52,302 bases of DNA from Gemmatimonadota bacterium (GCA_016874035.1 VGVM01000013.1:1-52302), one strand, 5' to 3'; numbered from the stretch's first letter, positions 31,223-41,215 are shown. Numbers and translations are program-made. Notes: a model not told the origin generated them from the sequence alone.

Positions 31223-32647
31223 TCAGGAAGGTTGTCGGGACGTCCAGTTCTCGAATCGCGTGTACTGCTTCCGGAAGGAAAGCTTGGTGAAGCCGGTCGG
31301 GCCATTGCGCTGCTTGCCCACGATCACCTCGGCATAGCCCTCGATCGGCGTGCCGTCCGGGAGCTTGCTGGGATTGCCGTGGTCGTCCACGGGGCGGTCG
31401 TACATCTCCGGACGGTAGATGAACATCACGACGTCGGCGTCCTGCTCGATCGCGCCGGATTCGCGCAGGTCCGACAGCTGCGGCCGCTTGTTCTCGCCCG
31501 TCCGCTGCTCGGGTGCGCGGGACAGCTGGGACAGCGCGAGCACGGGCACGGCCAGCTCCTTCGCCAGGATCTTCAGCGAGCGGGAGATCATCGAGATCTC
31601 TTGCTGGCGACTTTCCGCGTTGGGCGGCCCGGCGAGGAGTTGCAGGTAGTCCACGACAATCATCTGGATACCGGCCTGCGCCTTGAGACGGCGCGCCCGC
31701 GACCGAAGTTCGAGAAGCGTCAGCCCGGGCGTATCGTCGATCCAGATCGGGGCCTGACCGAGCAGGGCGGCCGCCTTGGCAAGATTCGAATGGTCCTGGC
31801 TGCTGAGCTTGCCCGAGCGGAGCTTTTGCGCGTCGATGTACCCCTCCGACGCGAGCATACGCTGCACGAGCGATTCCTTGCTCATTTCAAGCGAGAAGAT
31901 GGCGGTGGGCACGTGGGCCTCGACGGCCGCGAACTGCGCGACGTTCAGCACGAACGCGGTCTTCCCCATCGAGGGCCGGGCCGCGACGATCACCAGATCG
32001 GAGGGCTGGAACCCGAGGGTGAGCTTGTCGAGGTCCACGAATCCGCTCGGGACGCCGGTGAGCGGCCCGCCTTCGCGCAGCTGCTCGATGCGCTCCATGG
32101 CGGGCCAGAGCAATTCCTTGATCCGCGTGAACCCCTCGCCACCGCGTTGCTGGCTGACGACGAAGACCTTGTGCTCGGCGAGATCCACGAGCTCGCTCGC
32201 GGTCTGCGGCGACTCGTGCGCCTCGACTTCGATGCTCCGCGCGACCTCGATCAGTCGGCGCCGGAGCGCCTTTTCCTTGACGATGCCCGCGTGGTATTCG
32301 ACGTTCGCCGCCGTGGGCACTGCGAACAGCAGGACGCCCAGGTACTCCCGCCCACCGGCGGCCTGGAGTGCCCCCTGCCGCTCGAGCTCGGCCGCGAGCG
32401 TGACCGGGTCCACCACGGCCCCCGTCTGGTGCAGCGCGAGCGCCGCGCGGAAGATCCGGCGGTGGCCCTCGCGGTAGAACATCGTTTCGTCGAGCAGTTC
32501 GACGGCGCGTACGACGGCGTCGCCGTCCGTGAGCATTGCCGAAAGGACGGCAACCTCGGCGTCTTCGGAATACGGCGGTCGTCGGTCCCGCGAGGCGTCA
32601 GGCGCCTCCCTAGGGACTATCGAGAATTTTTCGGGCGAGCTGGACAT
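31223..32647 (-). CDS. dnaB: Replicative DNA helicase DnaB
   Basis: DnaB is the hexameric 5'-3' helicase of the replication fork. It is 474 residues, intein-free. The N-terminal domain (SEDAEVAVLSAMLTDGDAV) is followed by the RecA-like domain with Walker A AARPSMGKTA at 222-231, IFSLEMSKESLVQRM, the Walker B MIVVDYLQLL and LSDLRESGAIEQDAD. The only sensible ATG (32647) makes a 38-base overlap with the upstream uracil-DNA glycosylase gene, longer than the other overlaps in this window; the first 23 residues are unconserved. Confidence 0.96.
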   Translation of the reverse strand: MSSSPEKFSIVPREAPDASRDRRPPYSEDAEVAVLSAMLTDGDAVVRAVELLDETMFYREGHRRIFRAALALHQTGAVVDPVTLAAELERQGALQAAGGREYLGVLLFAVPTAANVEYHAGIVKEKALRRRLIEVARSIEVEAHESPQTASELVDLAEHKVFVVSQQRGGEGFTRIKELLWPAMERIEQLREGGPLTGVPSGFVDLDKLTLGFQPSDLVIVAARPSMGKTAFVLNVAQFAAVEAHVPTAIFSLEMSKESLVQRMLASEGYIDAQKLRSGKLSSQDHSNLAKAAALLGQAPIWIDDTPGLTLLELRSRARRLKAQAGIQMIVVDYLQLLAGPPNAESRQQEISMISRSLKILAKELAVPVLALSQLSRAPEQRTGENKRPQLSDLRESGAIEQDADVVMFIYRPEMYDRPVDDHGNPSKLPDGTPIEGYAEVIVGKQRNGPTGFTKLSFRKQYTRFENWTSRQPS

Positions 32648-33575
32648 CTTCCCAGGTCGGGCGCTTCCAGTTGGGGTTTCGCAGTAGCGCCGCCGGGTGG
32701 TACGTCACGACCAAGGGAACCCCGTAAAACCGGTGCACCTGCCCGCGTAACTTACCGATCGGCGTCGTCGTTTGCAGCAACGTTTGGGCCGCAAAGGTGC
32801 CCAAGGCAAGAATCACCTTTGGGCGCAACAACGCAAGCTGCTGCAACAAAAAGGGACTGCAGGCCGCGATTTCGTCCGCGGCGGGATTCCGGTTCCCGGG
32901 AGGCCGGTGCTTCAGCACGTTGCAAATGAAGACCTCCTCGCGCGGCAGGTTGACGGCCGCGAGGATCTTGGTGAGCAGCTGCCCCGCCGCTCCCACGAAT
33001 GGCCGGCCGGTTTCATCCTCCGTAGCGCCCGGCGCCTCGCCCACGCAGACGAACTTGGCGTTCGGATCGCCCTCGCCGGGAACGGCGTTCGTCGCCGTTG
33101 CATGCAGCGCGCAGCGCTTGCAGGCGGCGACCGCCGCAGCGAGTTCGGCGAGCGTCCCGAGGCCGGCCACATCTTCCCCCGCGGCGTCCTCGAGCATGCC
33201 GCCGACGATGATCGGCGTGCCAGCCTGCGGCGCCTGGGCAGCGGGCTGGGAAGCACGCGCGGGATCTGGCGCCGATGTCGGCGCGGCCGCCGGTGCGGCC
33301 GGCTTGGCTGGGACTGCGGCCTTGGCGACCTTCGCGGCCGCCTTGAGGTCGTCGAGCGACGGCGTGTCCATGGCTTCCAGCGCGGCACGGCGGGCTGACT
33401 CGCGACGCGGGCCCGCCACCGCACGGTCGGCCGCCCGACCGGGCGCGCCGCGTGTTGCCGATGCACCAAGCAGTCGCATCAGGTCGTCAACCGGCATGCC
33501 GTCGAGGACCAGTTCATCCTCGCCCAGCTCCCGTCGTTGTTCCAGGTACTGCCGGAGCCGGTCCCTAGCGTCCAC
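32610..33575 (-). CDS. Uracil-DNA glycosylase with 4Fe-4S cluster (family 4-type)
   Basis: This enzyme removes uracil from DNA. The C-terminal 190 residues hold motif GEAPGATEDETGRPFVG (179 onward) and VVTYHPAALLRNPNW. Fe-S ligands are Cys152, Cys155, Cys218 and Cys239. The N-terminus has a [24 protein letters not shown] element and then about 60 residues of Ala/Pro-rich linker. I start at GTG 33575, which overlaps the coaBC end by 11 bases, giving 321 residues; ATG at MPVDDLMRLL is an alternative that would lose the helical element. Confidence 0.92.
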   Translation of the reverse strand: MDARDRLRQYLEQRRELGEDELVLDGMPVDDLMRLLGASATRGAPGRAADRAVAGPRRESARRAALEAMDTPSLDDLKAAAKVAKAAVPAKPAAPAAAPTSAPDPARASQPAAQAPQAGTPIIVGGMLEDAAGEDVAGLGTLAELAAAVAACKRCALHATATNAVPGEGDPNAKFVCVGEAPGATEDETGRPFVGAAGQLLTKILAAVNLPREEVFICNVLKHRPPGNRNPAADEIAACSPFLLQQLALLRPKVILALGTFAAQTLLQTTTPIGKLRGQVHRFYGVPLVVTYHPAALLRNPNWKRPTWEDVQLARKILDSP

Positions 33576-34779
33576 TGAGCAGCTGCTCCACTCGGTCCAC
33601 GATCGTGCAAGCAACGGAATCCTTCGACGCGAGCGGGAGCGCTTCGACGGAGCCGTCCCTGCCGATCAAGGTCACGCGATTGGTGTCGCTGCCGAACCCG
33701 GATCCCGTTTCGCCGGCCTGATTCGCCACGACCAGGTCGAGCGCCTTGGCGGCGAGCTTCGCCTGCGCGTTCGCCACCAGATTCTCGGTCTCCAGCGCAA
33801 AACCGACGATGACCGTCCCGGACTCCCGTGCGTCCCGCGTTGACGCCAGGATGTCGGGCGACAGTTCGAGGGGAATAGCCGGAGGAGCGGTGGCCTTTTT
33901 GATCTTCTGATGCGCCACCGACGATGGCCGGAAGTCCGCGGGCGCCGCCGCCATCACTAGGGCGTCAGCCCCGCGCAGCGCTGAGCGCACGGCCGCCTCC
34001 AGCTCGGCAGTGGATTCAACGCGCACCACGTGAACGCCCGACGGCACCGCCACTTCGAGGGGCCCGGCGATCAGTATGACGTGCGCGCCGCGGGCCGCGG
34101 CGGCCTTGGCGACCGCGACCCCCATCTTGCCACTCGAGCGATTGGAGATGAACCGGACCGGGTCGATCGCTTCGCGGGTCGGGCCCGCCGTGACGACCAC
34201 CGTGCGGCCCGCCAGCGAGGACGGAGTCGCCATGGCCGCCACCGCGGCGTCGAAGATTTCCTCAGGCTCTCGCATGCGGCCGGGACCGACGCCTTCGTCC
34301 GCCGACGCGAGCGGACCGACCGCCGGGTCGAGCACGCGGTATCCGAGTGAGCGCAGATGCGCGACGTTCGAGGCCGTCTGCGGATGAGTCCACATCTGGT
34401 CGTTCATCGCCGGCGCCACGAGCACCGGCGCGCGCGTCGCGAGCAGGATCGCCGTCAGCAGGTCATCCGCGCGGCCCTGGCCCGCGCGGGCGATGAAATC
34501 GGCCGTCGCCGGCGCCACGACGACGAGATCGGTGTCCTGCGCGAGTCGGATATGATCCAGCGCGTGGCCGTCGGCGATGAGATCGACGTGAACCGGGCGC
34601 CCGGTGAGCGCCTCGAACGTCACGGCCCCGACAAACTCGCGCGCGCTGCGGCTCATGACCACATCAACGCGCGCGCCCGCCTGTGTCAGCAGGCGGGCGA
34701 GCGAAACCGTCTTGTAGCTGGCAATCCCCCCGGTCACTCCGAGGAGCACGCGTTGGCCGGCGATCGATCGCATTGCCAC
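33565..34779 (-). CDS. coaBC: Coenzyme A biosynthesis bifunctional protein CoaBC
   Basis: CoaBC joins phosphopantothenate to cysteine (C-terminal CoaB) and decarboxylates the product (N-terminal CoaC, FMN). It is 404 residues. CoaC motifs are [11 protein letters not shown], the catalytic His76 (DHIRLA) and PAMNDQMW at 123-130. The conserved active-site Cys loop reads GPLASADEG, with Ser159 where many family members have Cys. CoaB motifs are [20 protein letters not shown] and KIKK. The first codon is GTG 34779; ATG two codons later is equally possible. Confidence 0.95.
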   Translation of the reverse strand: MAMRSIAGQRVLLGVTGGIASYKTVSLARLLTQAGARVDVVMSRSAREFVGAVTFEALTGRPVHVDLIADGHALDHIRLAQDTDLVVVAPATADFIARAGQGRADDLLTAILLATRAPVLVAPAMNDQMWTHPQTASNVAHLRSLGYRVLDPAVGPLASADEGVGPGRMREPEEIFDAAVAAMATPSSLAGRTVVVTAGPTREAIDPVRFISNRSSGKMGVAVAKAAAARGAHVILIAGPLEVAVPSGVHVVRVESTAELEAAVRSALRGADALVMAAAPADFRPSSVAHQKIKKATAPPAIPLELSPDILASTRDARESGTVIVGFALETENLVANAQAKLAAKALDLVVANQAGETGSGFGSDTNRVTLIGRDGSVEALPLASKDSVACTIVDRVEQLLSGR

Positions 34780-34815
34780 GCGAGAAGTCAGGCCGCGTGT
34801 TCGCGCGGCCGACCG

Positions 34816-35028
34816 CTACTCAGTCGGCTGGCGGCGCGGGACGACGCGATACTCGAGCGTCCCGTCGGACAGGTCTTCCAGCGCGCGCGTCGTCAGCTTC
34901 TTCTGGCCAAGGACCGACCGGTCCCGGGGAAACTCGTTCAGGATGCGTGAGTACTTGGCCGCGACCAGCACGGAGAGGTACTTGTTCGTCGCGTGAGCGG
35001 TGACTTCGGCCGGCGTGAAAACTCGCAT
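34816..35028 (-). CDS. rpoZ: RNA polymerase omega subunit
   Basis: Omega is the small subunit that helps assemble beta-prime. It is 70 residues with the family core NKYLSVLVAAKYSRILNE, KLTTRALEDLSDGTLEYRVV. It lies 26 bases after gmk, in the widespread yicC-gmk-rpoZ-coaBC order, which supports the call. A GC hairpin (34791-34810, 7-base stem) lies between its stop and coaBC but has no T-run. Confidence 0.93.
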   Translation of the reverse strand: MRVFTPAEVTAHATNKYLSVLVAAKYSRILNEFPRDRSVLGQKKLTTRALEDLSDGTLEYRVVPRRQPTE

Positions 35029-35054
35029 GGGGTACTCGTGATCGGGGGTCGGGA

Positions 35055-35705
35055 CTACCGTGCTGCGCCGCGAATGCGGTCAATCTGGTCCTGCAACTCC
35101 ACCAGCAACCTCGAAATCTGTGCATCGAGCGCATGGACACGATCGCGCTTGAGGCGTTCGGCATCGATGATTCGGGACACGTTCTCGACGGCCTGGTCGA
35201 GGGCATCGTTGACGACCACGTAATTATAGCGCCCTACATCCTGAAGTTCCGCGTGGGCCGTGTTGAGGCGGACGGCCAGGTCGGCGGGCGATTCGGTGTT
35301 CCTTCCCTTCAGGCGGGCGACCAAGGCCTCGACCGACGGCGGCAGCACGAAGACGAGCACCGACGCCGGGAACGCCGTGACAAACTGGCGGGCGCCCTGC
35401 ACATCAATGTCCATGAGCACGAACTTGCCGGCGTCGAGCACGCGCTGAACCTCGGAGCGCAGCGTCCCGTAGCGCTTGCCGTGCACGAGCGCCCATTCGG
35501 CGAACTCCCCCGCGGCAACGCGGGCCTGGAAATCGGAATCGGCGAGGAAGTGGTAGTCATGCCCGTTTCGCTCGTGCGCCCGGGCCGTGCGCGTCGTACA
35601 CGAAACCGAGTACCCGACGTCGCCTCGCCGCTGCATCAGTTCGCGGGCGATCGTGGTCTTCCCGGCCCCGGAGGGCGCCGACAGCACAACCGGGAACGGT
35701 GTCAC
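35055..35705 (-). CDS. gmk: Guanylate kinase (GTG start)
   Basis: Gmk phosphorylates GMP to GDP. It is 216 residues, and GTG 35705 overlaps the yicC TGA by 4 bases. The P-loop is SAPSGAGKTT at 9-18, followed by SVSCTTRTARAHERNGHDYHFL for GMP, the EWALVHGKRYGT segment, and DIDVQGARQF. Downstream is rpoZ. Nothing is unusual apart from the start codon. Confidence 0.96.
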   Translation of the reverse strand: MTPFPVVLSAPSGAGKTTIARELMQRRGDVGYSVSCTTRTARAHERNGHDYHFLADSDFQARVAAGEFAEWALVHGKRYGTLRSEVQRVLDAGKFVLMDIDVQGARQFVTAFPASVLVFVLPPSVEALVARLKGRNTESPADLAVRLNTAHAELQDVGRYNYVVVNDALDQAVENVSRIIDAERLKRDRVHALDAQISRLLVELQDQIDRIRGAAR

Positions 35706-36595
35706 TCGAGATTCTCGACCTGTTCGCGGATGCGCTCCAACTCCTCCTTCACCGCAATCACGTCGCGCTGCGTCGCGGCGTCGTTGGCCTTGCTTCCTGT
35801 CGTGTTGACCTCGCGGAGCATTTCCTGAAGGAGGAATCCGAGGCGCTTGCCTACTCCCGCCTCAGCGCCACCCTCAGCGCCACGCGCCAGGGTTTCACGG
35901 AATGACGCGACGTGCGCGGTAAACCGATCCACTTCCTCGGCGACGTCCAACCGCTCGGCCAGGATCGCCACTTCCTGCGCCAGCCGTTGCTCGTCCAGTG
36001 CGACCCCACGGAGCAGCGCCTGGACGCGCTCGCGGACTCGCGCCTGGTGGGACTGCACCCGTTCCGGGCTGCGCGCGGCGATCTGCGCGAAGAGCCCCTC
36101 CACGACAAGCAGTCGCGCCCGGATGAACTCGACCAACCGCGAGCCTTCCGCGACCCGCGCGGCGTCCAGCGCGTCCGTCGCCCGCGCGAGCACCGCGGTG
36201 AACTCCGCTGCCGTCCCCGTAACCGCCTCGGCTTCCTCGGATGGCGACCGAAACACGTCGGGCATCCGGAGCACGGTGGCGACATCCACTTCACCGCCCA
36301 AGCCGTGCCGGTCCTTGAGCGAGCGGAGGGCGCTCGCCCGCTCCGCAAACACGGCCTCGTCAATACCCGCCGCCGTTCCTTGCGGTCGTTCGACGCGCGC
36401 GGTCAGGGTCACATGTCCGCGGCTGAGCCGGCTGCGGAGCAGCTCTCGCGCGTCAGCTTCCCATCGGCTCAATGCCGACGGGAGCTTGATGGTGGGGCTG
36501 AAGAACCGATGGTTGACGGAGCGGATCTCGACGGAAACCGTCGTGCCGCCAAGTGGCCCGTCGGCCGCGCCAAAACCGGTCATGCTCTTGATCAT
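35702..36595 (-). CDS. YicC/YloC-family protein
   Basis: YicC-family proteins are stress-linked and have been reported to act on RNA as endoribonucleases or RNase adaptors. The 297 residues begin MIKSMTGFGAADG and carry the SVEIRSVNHRFFSPTIKLP segment, and the C-terminal LGFLLQEMLREVNTTGSKA with conserved Glu residues near the end (DVIAVKEELERIREQVENLE). It heads yicC-gmk-rpoZ-coaBC-udg-dnaB-radA and onward, with a promoter upstream at 36608-36636. Confidence 0.94.
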   Translation of the reverse strand: MIKSMTGFGAADGPLGGTTVSVEIRSVNHRFFSPTIKLPSALSRWEADARELLRSRLSRGHVTLTARVERPQGTAAGIDEAVFAERASALRSLKDRHGLGGEVDVATVLRMPDVFRSPSEEAEAVTGTAAEFTAVLARATDALDAARVAEGSRLVEFIRARLLVVEGLFAQIAARSPERVQSHQARVRERVQALLRGVALDEQRLAQEVAILAERLDVAEEVDRFTAHVASFRETLARGAEGGAEAGVGKRLGFLLQEMLREVNTTGSKANDAATQRDVIAVKEELERIREQVENLE

Positions 36596-36607
36596 AAAGG
36601 GCCATGT

Positions 36608-36636
36608 AAGTTATGGCCGGACAATGACTTTGTAAA
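36608..36636 (-). promoter_or_regulatory. Putative promoter of the yicC-gmk-rpoZ run
   Basis: TTTACA at 36636-36631 and TAACTT at 36613-36608 are 17 bases apart on the minus strand. The -10 is embedded in a GGCCAT/ATGGCC inverted repeat with a 7-base loop (36599-36617), which could be chance or a repressor site. Predicted start is near 36601, leaving a very short leader before ATG 36595. Confidence 0.5.
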
Positions 36637-36645
36637 CTTTCCCCG

Positions 36646-38490
36646 CTAGTTCCAGAACTCCCATCGAATCCCATAAACACTGGTGATTCGAGGCATCAGG
36701 TAGCCTGGAAAGGTCTCGTAGTTGGTGCCGGCCATGTTCCGGTAATCCCACGATACCACCGCCGACCCGATCCGGAACTCCAGGAGCGAGCCGAATGCGT
36801 TGAACGCCGGGCTGGTCTGGCCGACGGGGTCATCCCCACTCGAAGCGTACATCGCCGTCCTGTACTCATGGATCAACGACGCCGTGATCTTGAAGTTCGC
36901 GTGCGGATATCGCTGCTCCAGGCGAGACACCCACGAGAGGCGCGTACGCGCCGTCATCTGCGGCCGAAACGTGGCGGCCGATTGCCAACGCAGGACGTCG
37001 CTTCGAACGACCCACCCCCGCCAAACCGGCCCCGCCCCGAAGAACGAAACGCCGCTGGCGGCGGCCACGCTGACCGTACGCTGGGCGGTGTCGAACTCGA
37101 TCGCCGGCACGACCTGTGCCTGGGGGCGACGGACCACGCCACCCCCTGCCCAATAGTCCCGCCATCGCAAGGCCAATCCGGCGGTCAGACCCACCGCAGT
37201 GCCGCCTGCCGCGCCGGCCCCAACGCGCCCGCGCCGATCCGCGGTCGCATACGCCTGCGCCCAGGCACGCAGGTCACTCGTCACGCGGAGCGCGGCGTCC
37301 ATGGTACCGCTTCGCGTGCGCTCCACCGTCGCCGCAGCCGTCATTCCCTCGCCGCGCCACTCACCGCGGACCGACGCCGCGAGTCCGCTCACTGTGTCGC
37401 CGGTTGAGTTGCGCAACGTAGCAACGGCCGCCCACTGCCGCCGCCGGAGGCCGACCTCGAGGACCTGCTGCGCGTACGCCGCGGTGGTATCCGCGACGCC
37501 GCCCGAGTCGCTCGGTGAACCCGGCGGCGCCGAGCCGCTGCTGGACGACGCGGCTGGGCGCTCGCCCGATCCAACACTCGCGACGATCGCTTGCGCCCAC
37601 ATGCCCAGCGAATCCGTCTGACGCCACCCGACCCGCAGGTACGAAGTTGACGCCGTGCCGCGATACGCCGGCAACGCGTTCTTCACGCGGTCCGACAACG
37701 GATACCGATCGCCGGCGTTGCGGTTGAGGGCGTTGCGCAGCGTGGTGGCATCCACGCTCCACGTGCCCCGTGTCCAGCCGAGCCGTGCGAACGTCGTGAA
37801 CGCATCCCCGTCGTGGCCAGCGGACGACGCCGTACTTGCCTGCTGCGCGGCGGCCTGGATCGCCAGGCTGTTCGACGCCCGCTTGCCGAAGTACCCGCGA
37901 AACAGGTTGAGGTTTTCGCTCCCGGTGAGCACATCGGTCCGCGTCGTCGCGGTCGTCCGGTCCACGCGCCACGTGCGGGCGTGCACCGTCAGCTCACCAG
38001 CCGTTTCCTCGAGCGTGACGTCCTCCAGGGCCCAGAGGTGCACTTGCGAGAGGTCGGCAACCGGTCCGTTCCGCGGCGTAATCTCGGCGCGCTCGACGCC
38101 GTCAATGAACACCCGAACGGCGTCGGTTCGCCCGTGCCACGCGACGACTTGCGGCGCGAGGAAGAAGCCCGCCGAGTGCAGCGTGGCCCCGGACACCTGG
38201 CCAAGGAGCTCCGCGAGCGTCAACGCACCGCTGGCAAAGAGTTCTTCTCGCGACCAGTATCTCCGCTGCCGAAACGACTCGCTGGCTGGCGGGACATAGG
38301 CCCTGGTGACGGGTGCCTTGATGGTATCCGACGCCGTCAGCGCTCGCGCCACCACCGAGCGGCGGGACGAGTCCGCAGCTGCGACCGAATCCGGCGGCGC
38401 GCCTCCCCGCTGCGCGGCTGACGACTGCGCAAGCACCGCAACCGCGGCGGCGATGGCGCCAAGGCGCCTGACGCCGGAATGCGCCCTCAG
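36646..38490 (-). CDS. Secreted TonB-plug-like outer-membrane protein, probable CTG start
   Basis: The mature part looks like an outer-membrane barrel: a degenerate TonB-receptor plug (LAELLGQVSGATLHSAG, VRVFIDGVERAEITPRN, LSQVHLWALEDVTLEE at about 80-165), then alternating-pattern strands ending in the aromatic terminus IRWEFWN. No good ATG, GTG or TTG start exists near the signal sequence. CTG 38490 overlaps the pepA TGA as CTGA, like the ATGA and GTGA junctions nearby, and yields a convincing signal peptide ([20 protein letters not shown], then SSAAQ). This gives 614 residues. The ATG far upstream lies inside pepA and would bury the signal. Substrate is unknown. Confidence 0.72.
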   Translation of the reverse strand: MRAHSGVRRLGAIAAAVAVLAQSSAAQRGGAPPDSVAAADSSRRSVVARALTASDTIKAPVTRAYVPPASESFRQRRYWSREELFASGALTLAELLGQVSGATLHSAGFFLAPQVVAWHGRTDAVRVFIDGVERAEITPRNGPVADLSQVHLWALEDVTLEETAGELTVHARTWRVDRTTATTRTDVLTGSENLNLFRGYFGKRASNSLAIQAAAQQASTASSAGHDGDAFTTFARLGWTRGTWSVDATTLRNALNRNAGDRYPLSDRVKNALPAYRGTASTSYLRVGWRQTDSLGMWAQAIVASVGSGERPAASSSSGSAPPGSPSDSGGVADTTAAYAQQVLEVGLRRRQWAAVATLRNSTGDTVSGLAASVRGEWRGEGMTAAATVERTRSGTMDAALRVTSDLRAWAQAYATADRRGRVGAGAAGGTAVGLTAGLALRWRDYWAGGGVVRRPQAQVVPAIEFDTAQRTVSVAAASGVSFFGAGPVWRGWVVRSDVLRWQSAATFRPQMTARTRLSWVSRLEQRYPHANFKITASLIHEYRTAMYASSGDDPVGQTSPAFNAFGSLLEFRIGSAVVSWDYRNMAGTNYETFPGYLMPRITSVYGIRWEFWN

Positions 38491-39965
38491 GACTGTCTCG
38501 CCCGCGCGAACTCGACGAACGTGCGCACCGGCACGCCAGTGGGCCCGCGGCCGATGATCCCCAAATCGGTCTCGGTGTATGCCGTCCCGGCTATATCGAG
38601 GTGTCCCCACGCCACTCCTTCGACGAACTCCGACAGGAAGAGGCCTGCGGTGATCGTCCCGCCTCCGCGTCCGCCGATGTTCTTCAGGTCGGCCACGTCC
38701 GACTTGAGCTGCTCCTTGTACTCCGCCCACTGCGGAAGTTGCCATCCGGGTTCGCCCGCCCGCTTGCCGGCGGCCAGCAGTTCATCCGCGACATCCTGCG
38801 TGTTGGCCATGACACCCGTCGCATTGCTGCCGAGCGCGACGACGACCGCACCCGTGAGCGTCGCGGCATCCACGATGACGCGCGGCTTGTACTCGCGCGC
38901 GGCGTAGGTCAGCACATCGGCGAGCACGAGCCGACCCTCGGCATCGGTGTTGATGATCTCCACGGTCTTGCCGCAGAGTGACTTCACCACATCGCCCGGA
39001 TTGATCGCCGTGCCGCTCGGCATGTTGGTCGTGGATCCGATCAACCCGACGACATTCACCTTGAGCTTCATGCGCGCGATCGCTTCCATGGCGCCGATGA
39101 CGCCGGCCGCGCCACACATGTCGAACTTCATCCATTCCATGCGGTCGGCCGGCTTGATCGAGATGCCACCGGTGTCGAAACAGAGACCCTTGCCGACGAG
39201 ACACACCGGCGCGCCGGTGCCGCTCTTGTACTCGATGGTGATGAACTTCGGGTCTTGTGGGGTGCCCTGCGCCACGGCGAGGAACGTGTTCATGCCGAGC
39301 GCCTGCATCTCCTTGCGGCCCCGCACGGTGCACTTGAGTCCATGTCGCTTGGCGACATCTTGCGCCGTCGCCGCGATGAACTCCGGGGTACAGAGGTTCC
39401 CCGGCATCATGGCCAGCTTCCGGGCGATCGCCTGGCCATCCGCGATCGCCTTGCCTGCGGCAAGGCCCGCGCGGGCGTCCGCGCCAACCTTTGACACCGC
39501 GACGACGACGGATTCGAGCGGGCGCCGGCGTTCGGCTGCCGATGGCTTGGCCTTCAGCTCCCGATACTCCCACGCGCCGAGCAACACGGAAATCACGGTT
39601 TGCTCGACATCGGCCTTCTTCCCCGACGCGCACCAAAACGCCACGCGCCCCACTCCCATGCCATTGGCCTTGCGCCCGACCAAGGTTGCGGCGCGCCCCA
39701 GAGAGGCGGTGGTCAGTTCGCCGGCGCCGGCGCCAACGAGCATCACGCGCTCGGGCCCGCGGCCCTTCGTGTAGGCGACAAACGTCTCGTCGCGGGCGCC
39801 GCGGAAGTCGCGCTCCGCGATCGCGCGACCCAAGGCGCCACCGGTCGCGCGGTCGAGTCGCGCGAGCGAACGCGGAAGCGCCGCGCCGGCGGCGAGCGGC
39901 ACCGCCAGGAGCGCGGCCCGGAGTGCGGCCGGATCTCCGCCGGCAAGCGTGACCGCGATGCTCAT
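38487..39965 (-). CDS. Leucyl aminopeptidase (M17)
   Basis: This two-metal cytosolic aminopeptidase removes N-terminal residues from peptides. It is 492 residues. The C-terminal catalytic domain shows [15 protein letters not shown] (metal Lys/Asp), [12 protein letters not shown], the signature NTDAEGRL and [12 protein letters not shown]. The N-terminal domain is variable, as usual for M17. It overlaps icd by 4 bases, and its stop overlaps the CTG of the outer-membrane gene. Confidence 0.95.
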   Translation of the reverse strand: MSIAVTLAGGDPAALRAALLAVPLAAGAALPRSLARLDRATGGALGRAIAERDFRGARDETFVAYTKGRGPERVMLVGAGAGELTTASLGRAATLVGRKANGMGVGRVAFWCASGKKADVEQTVISVLLGAWEYRELKAKPSAAERRRPLESVVVAVSKVGADARAGLAAGKAIADGQAIARKLAMMPGNLCTPEFIAATAQDVAKRHGLKCTVRGRKEMQALGMNTFLAVAQGTPQDPKFITIEYKSGTGAPVCLVGKGLCFDTGGISIKPADRMEWMKFDMCGAAGVIGAMEAIARMKLKVNVVGLIGSTTNMPSGTAINPGDVVKSLCGKTVEIINTDAEGRLVLADVLTYAAREYKPRVIVDAATLTGAVVVALGSNATGVMANTQDVADELLAAGKRAGEPGWQLPQWAEYKEQLKSDVADLKNIGGRGGGTITAGLFLSEFVEGVAWGHLDIAGTAYTETDLGIIGRGPTGVPVRTFVEFARARQS

Positions 39966-41215
39966 GTGCCCTTCCTGAGACCGGCGATGACCGCGTCGCC
40001 GAATGCCGTGGTGGAAACTTCCGTGGCCCCGGGCATCTGCCGTGCGAGGTCATAGGTCACGGTCTTCGCCCCGATCGCGCGCTCCATCCCGGCAATGATG
40101 CGGTCGGCGGCTTCCTGCCAGCCCATCTGCTCGAGCATCATGACCCCGGAGAGGATCACGCTGCCCGGGTTGATCTTGTCGAGCCCGGCGTACTTCGGCG
40201 CCGTGCCGTGCGTCGCTTCAAACACCGCGGCTGCATCGCCGACGTTGCCGCCCGGAGCAATGCCGAGCCCACCGACCTGCGCCGCGGCCGCGTCGCTCAC
40301 GTAGTCGCCGTTCAGGTTCGGCGTCGCGATGACGTCATACTCGTCCGGCCGGAGGAGCAGTTGTTGGAACATGGAATCCGCGATGCGGTCCTTGATGATC
40401 ACGCCATCCGCCCGCGCAGCCCCGCCGGCCTGTGACAGGTCCGCCTCGGCGACGACCAGGTCCTTGAACTCCTCGCGGGCGACCTCGTACCCCCAGTCCT
40501 TGAAGCCACCCTCGGTGAACTTCATGATGTTGCCCTTGTGCATCAGCGTAACCGAACGGCGGCCGCGCTTGAGCGCATACTGGATGGCCATCTTCACGAG
40601 GCGCTTGGACCCGAACGGCGACATCGGCTTGATGCCGATCGCGGAGCCCTCGCGGATCTTCTTCTTGAACTCGGACTGGATGAACTCGCGCAGCTTCGCG
40701 GCCTCGGGCGAACCGGCCTTGAACTCGATGCCCGAGTAGACGTCCTCGACGTTTTCGCGGAAGATCACGACGTTCAACTTCTCGGGCGCCTTCATCGGGG
40801 CGCCGACGCCCTGGAAGTAGCGCACCGGGCGAATACACGCGTACAGGTCGAGTTCCTGGCGGAGCGCGACGTTGAGCGACCGGATTCCGCCGCCAACCGG
40901 CGTCGTCAGCGGACCCTTGATCGCGATCTTGAACTCGCGGACCGCCTCGAGCGTCTCGGCCGGCATCCACTCACCGGTGGTGTTGAATGCCTTTTCGCCG
41001 GCGAGGATCTCCATCCAGTGGATCTTGCGCCGTGCGCCATACGCCGCGTCCACGGCGGCGTCGAAGACACGCACGGAGGCGCGCCAGATATCGGGCCCGG
41101 TGCCGTCTCCCTCAATAAACGGGATGATCGGGCGGTCCGGCACCTTGAACTGCCCGGCGGCAGCCTCGATGCGCTCGCCCGCTGAAGGAACCTTCGCATG
41201 TGTGTAAGTCGTCAC
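39962..41215 (-). CDS. icd: NADP-dependent isocitrate dehydrogenase (GTG start)
   Basis: Icd converts isocitrate to 2-oxoglutarate. It is 417 residues, of the E. coli-like dimeric type. Substrate loop is [23 protein letters not shown], and metal/substrate residues are in [18 protein letters not shown] and [16 protein letters not shown]. The [16 protein letters not shown] segment holds the Lys-Tyr pair that favours NADP. GTG 41215 has AAGGA as ribosome site 9 bases upstream. The 102-base region upstream of it shows no clear promoter. Confidence 0.96.
   Translation of the reverse strand: MTTYTHAKVPSAGERIEAAAGQFKVPDRPIIPFIEGDGTGPDIWRASVRVFDAAVDAAYGARRKIHWMEILAGEKAFNTTGEWMPAETLEAVREFKIAIKGPLTTPVGGGIRSLNVALRQELDLYACIRPVRYFQGVGAPMKAPEKLNVVIFRENVEDVYSGIEFKAGSPEAAKLREFIQSEFKKKIREGSAIGIKPMSPFGSKRLVKMAIQYALKRGRRSVTLMHKGNIMKFTEGGFKDWGYEVAREEFKDLVVAEADLSQAGGAARADGVIIKDRIADSMFQQLLLRPDEYDVIATPNLNGDYVSDAAAAQVGGLGIAPGGNVGDAAAVFEATHGTAPKYAGLDKINPGSVILSGVMMLEQMGWQEAADRIIAGMERAIGAKTVTYDLARQMPGATEVSTTAFGDAVIAGLRKGT

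Noticed and set aside
34791-34810. Hairpin between rpoZ and coaBC as a terminator or attenuator
   Set aside because: The stem is only 7 bases with no T-run, in a 36-base gap of a run of co-oriented genes.
36599-36617. GGCCAT/ATGGCC inverted repeat over the yicC -10 box as a firm operator
   Set aside because: Six-base arms with a 7-base loop are too short to be significant in GC-rich DNA, so it is only noted with the promoter.
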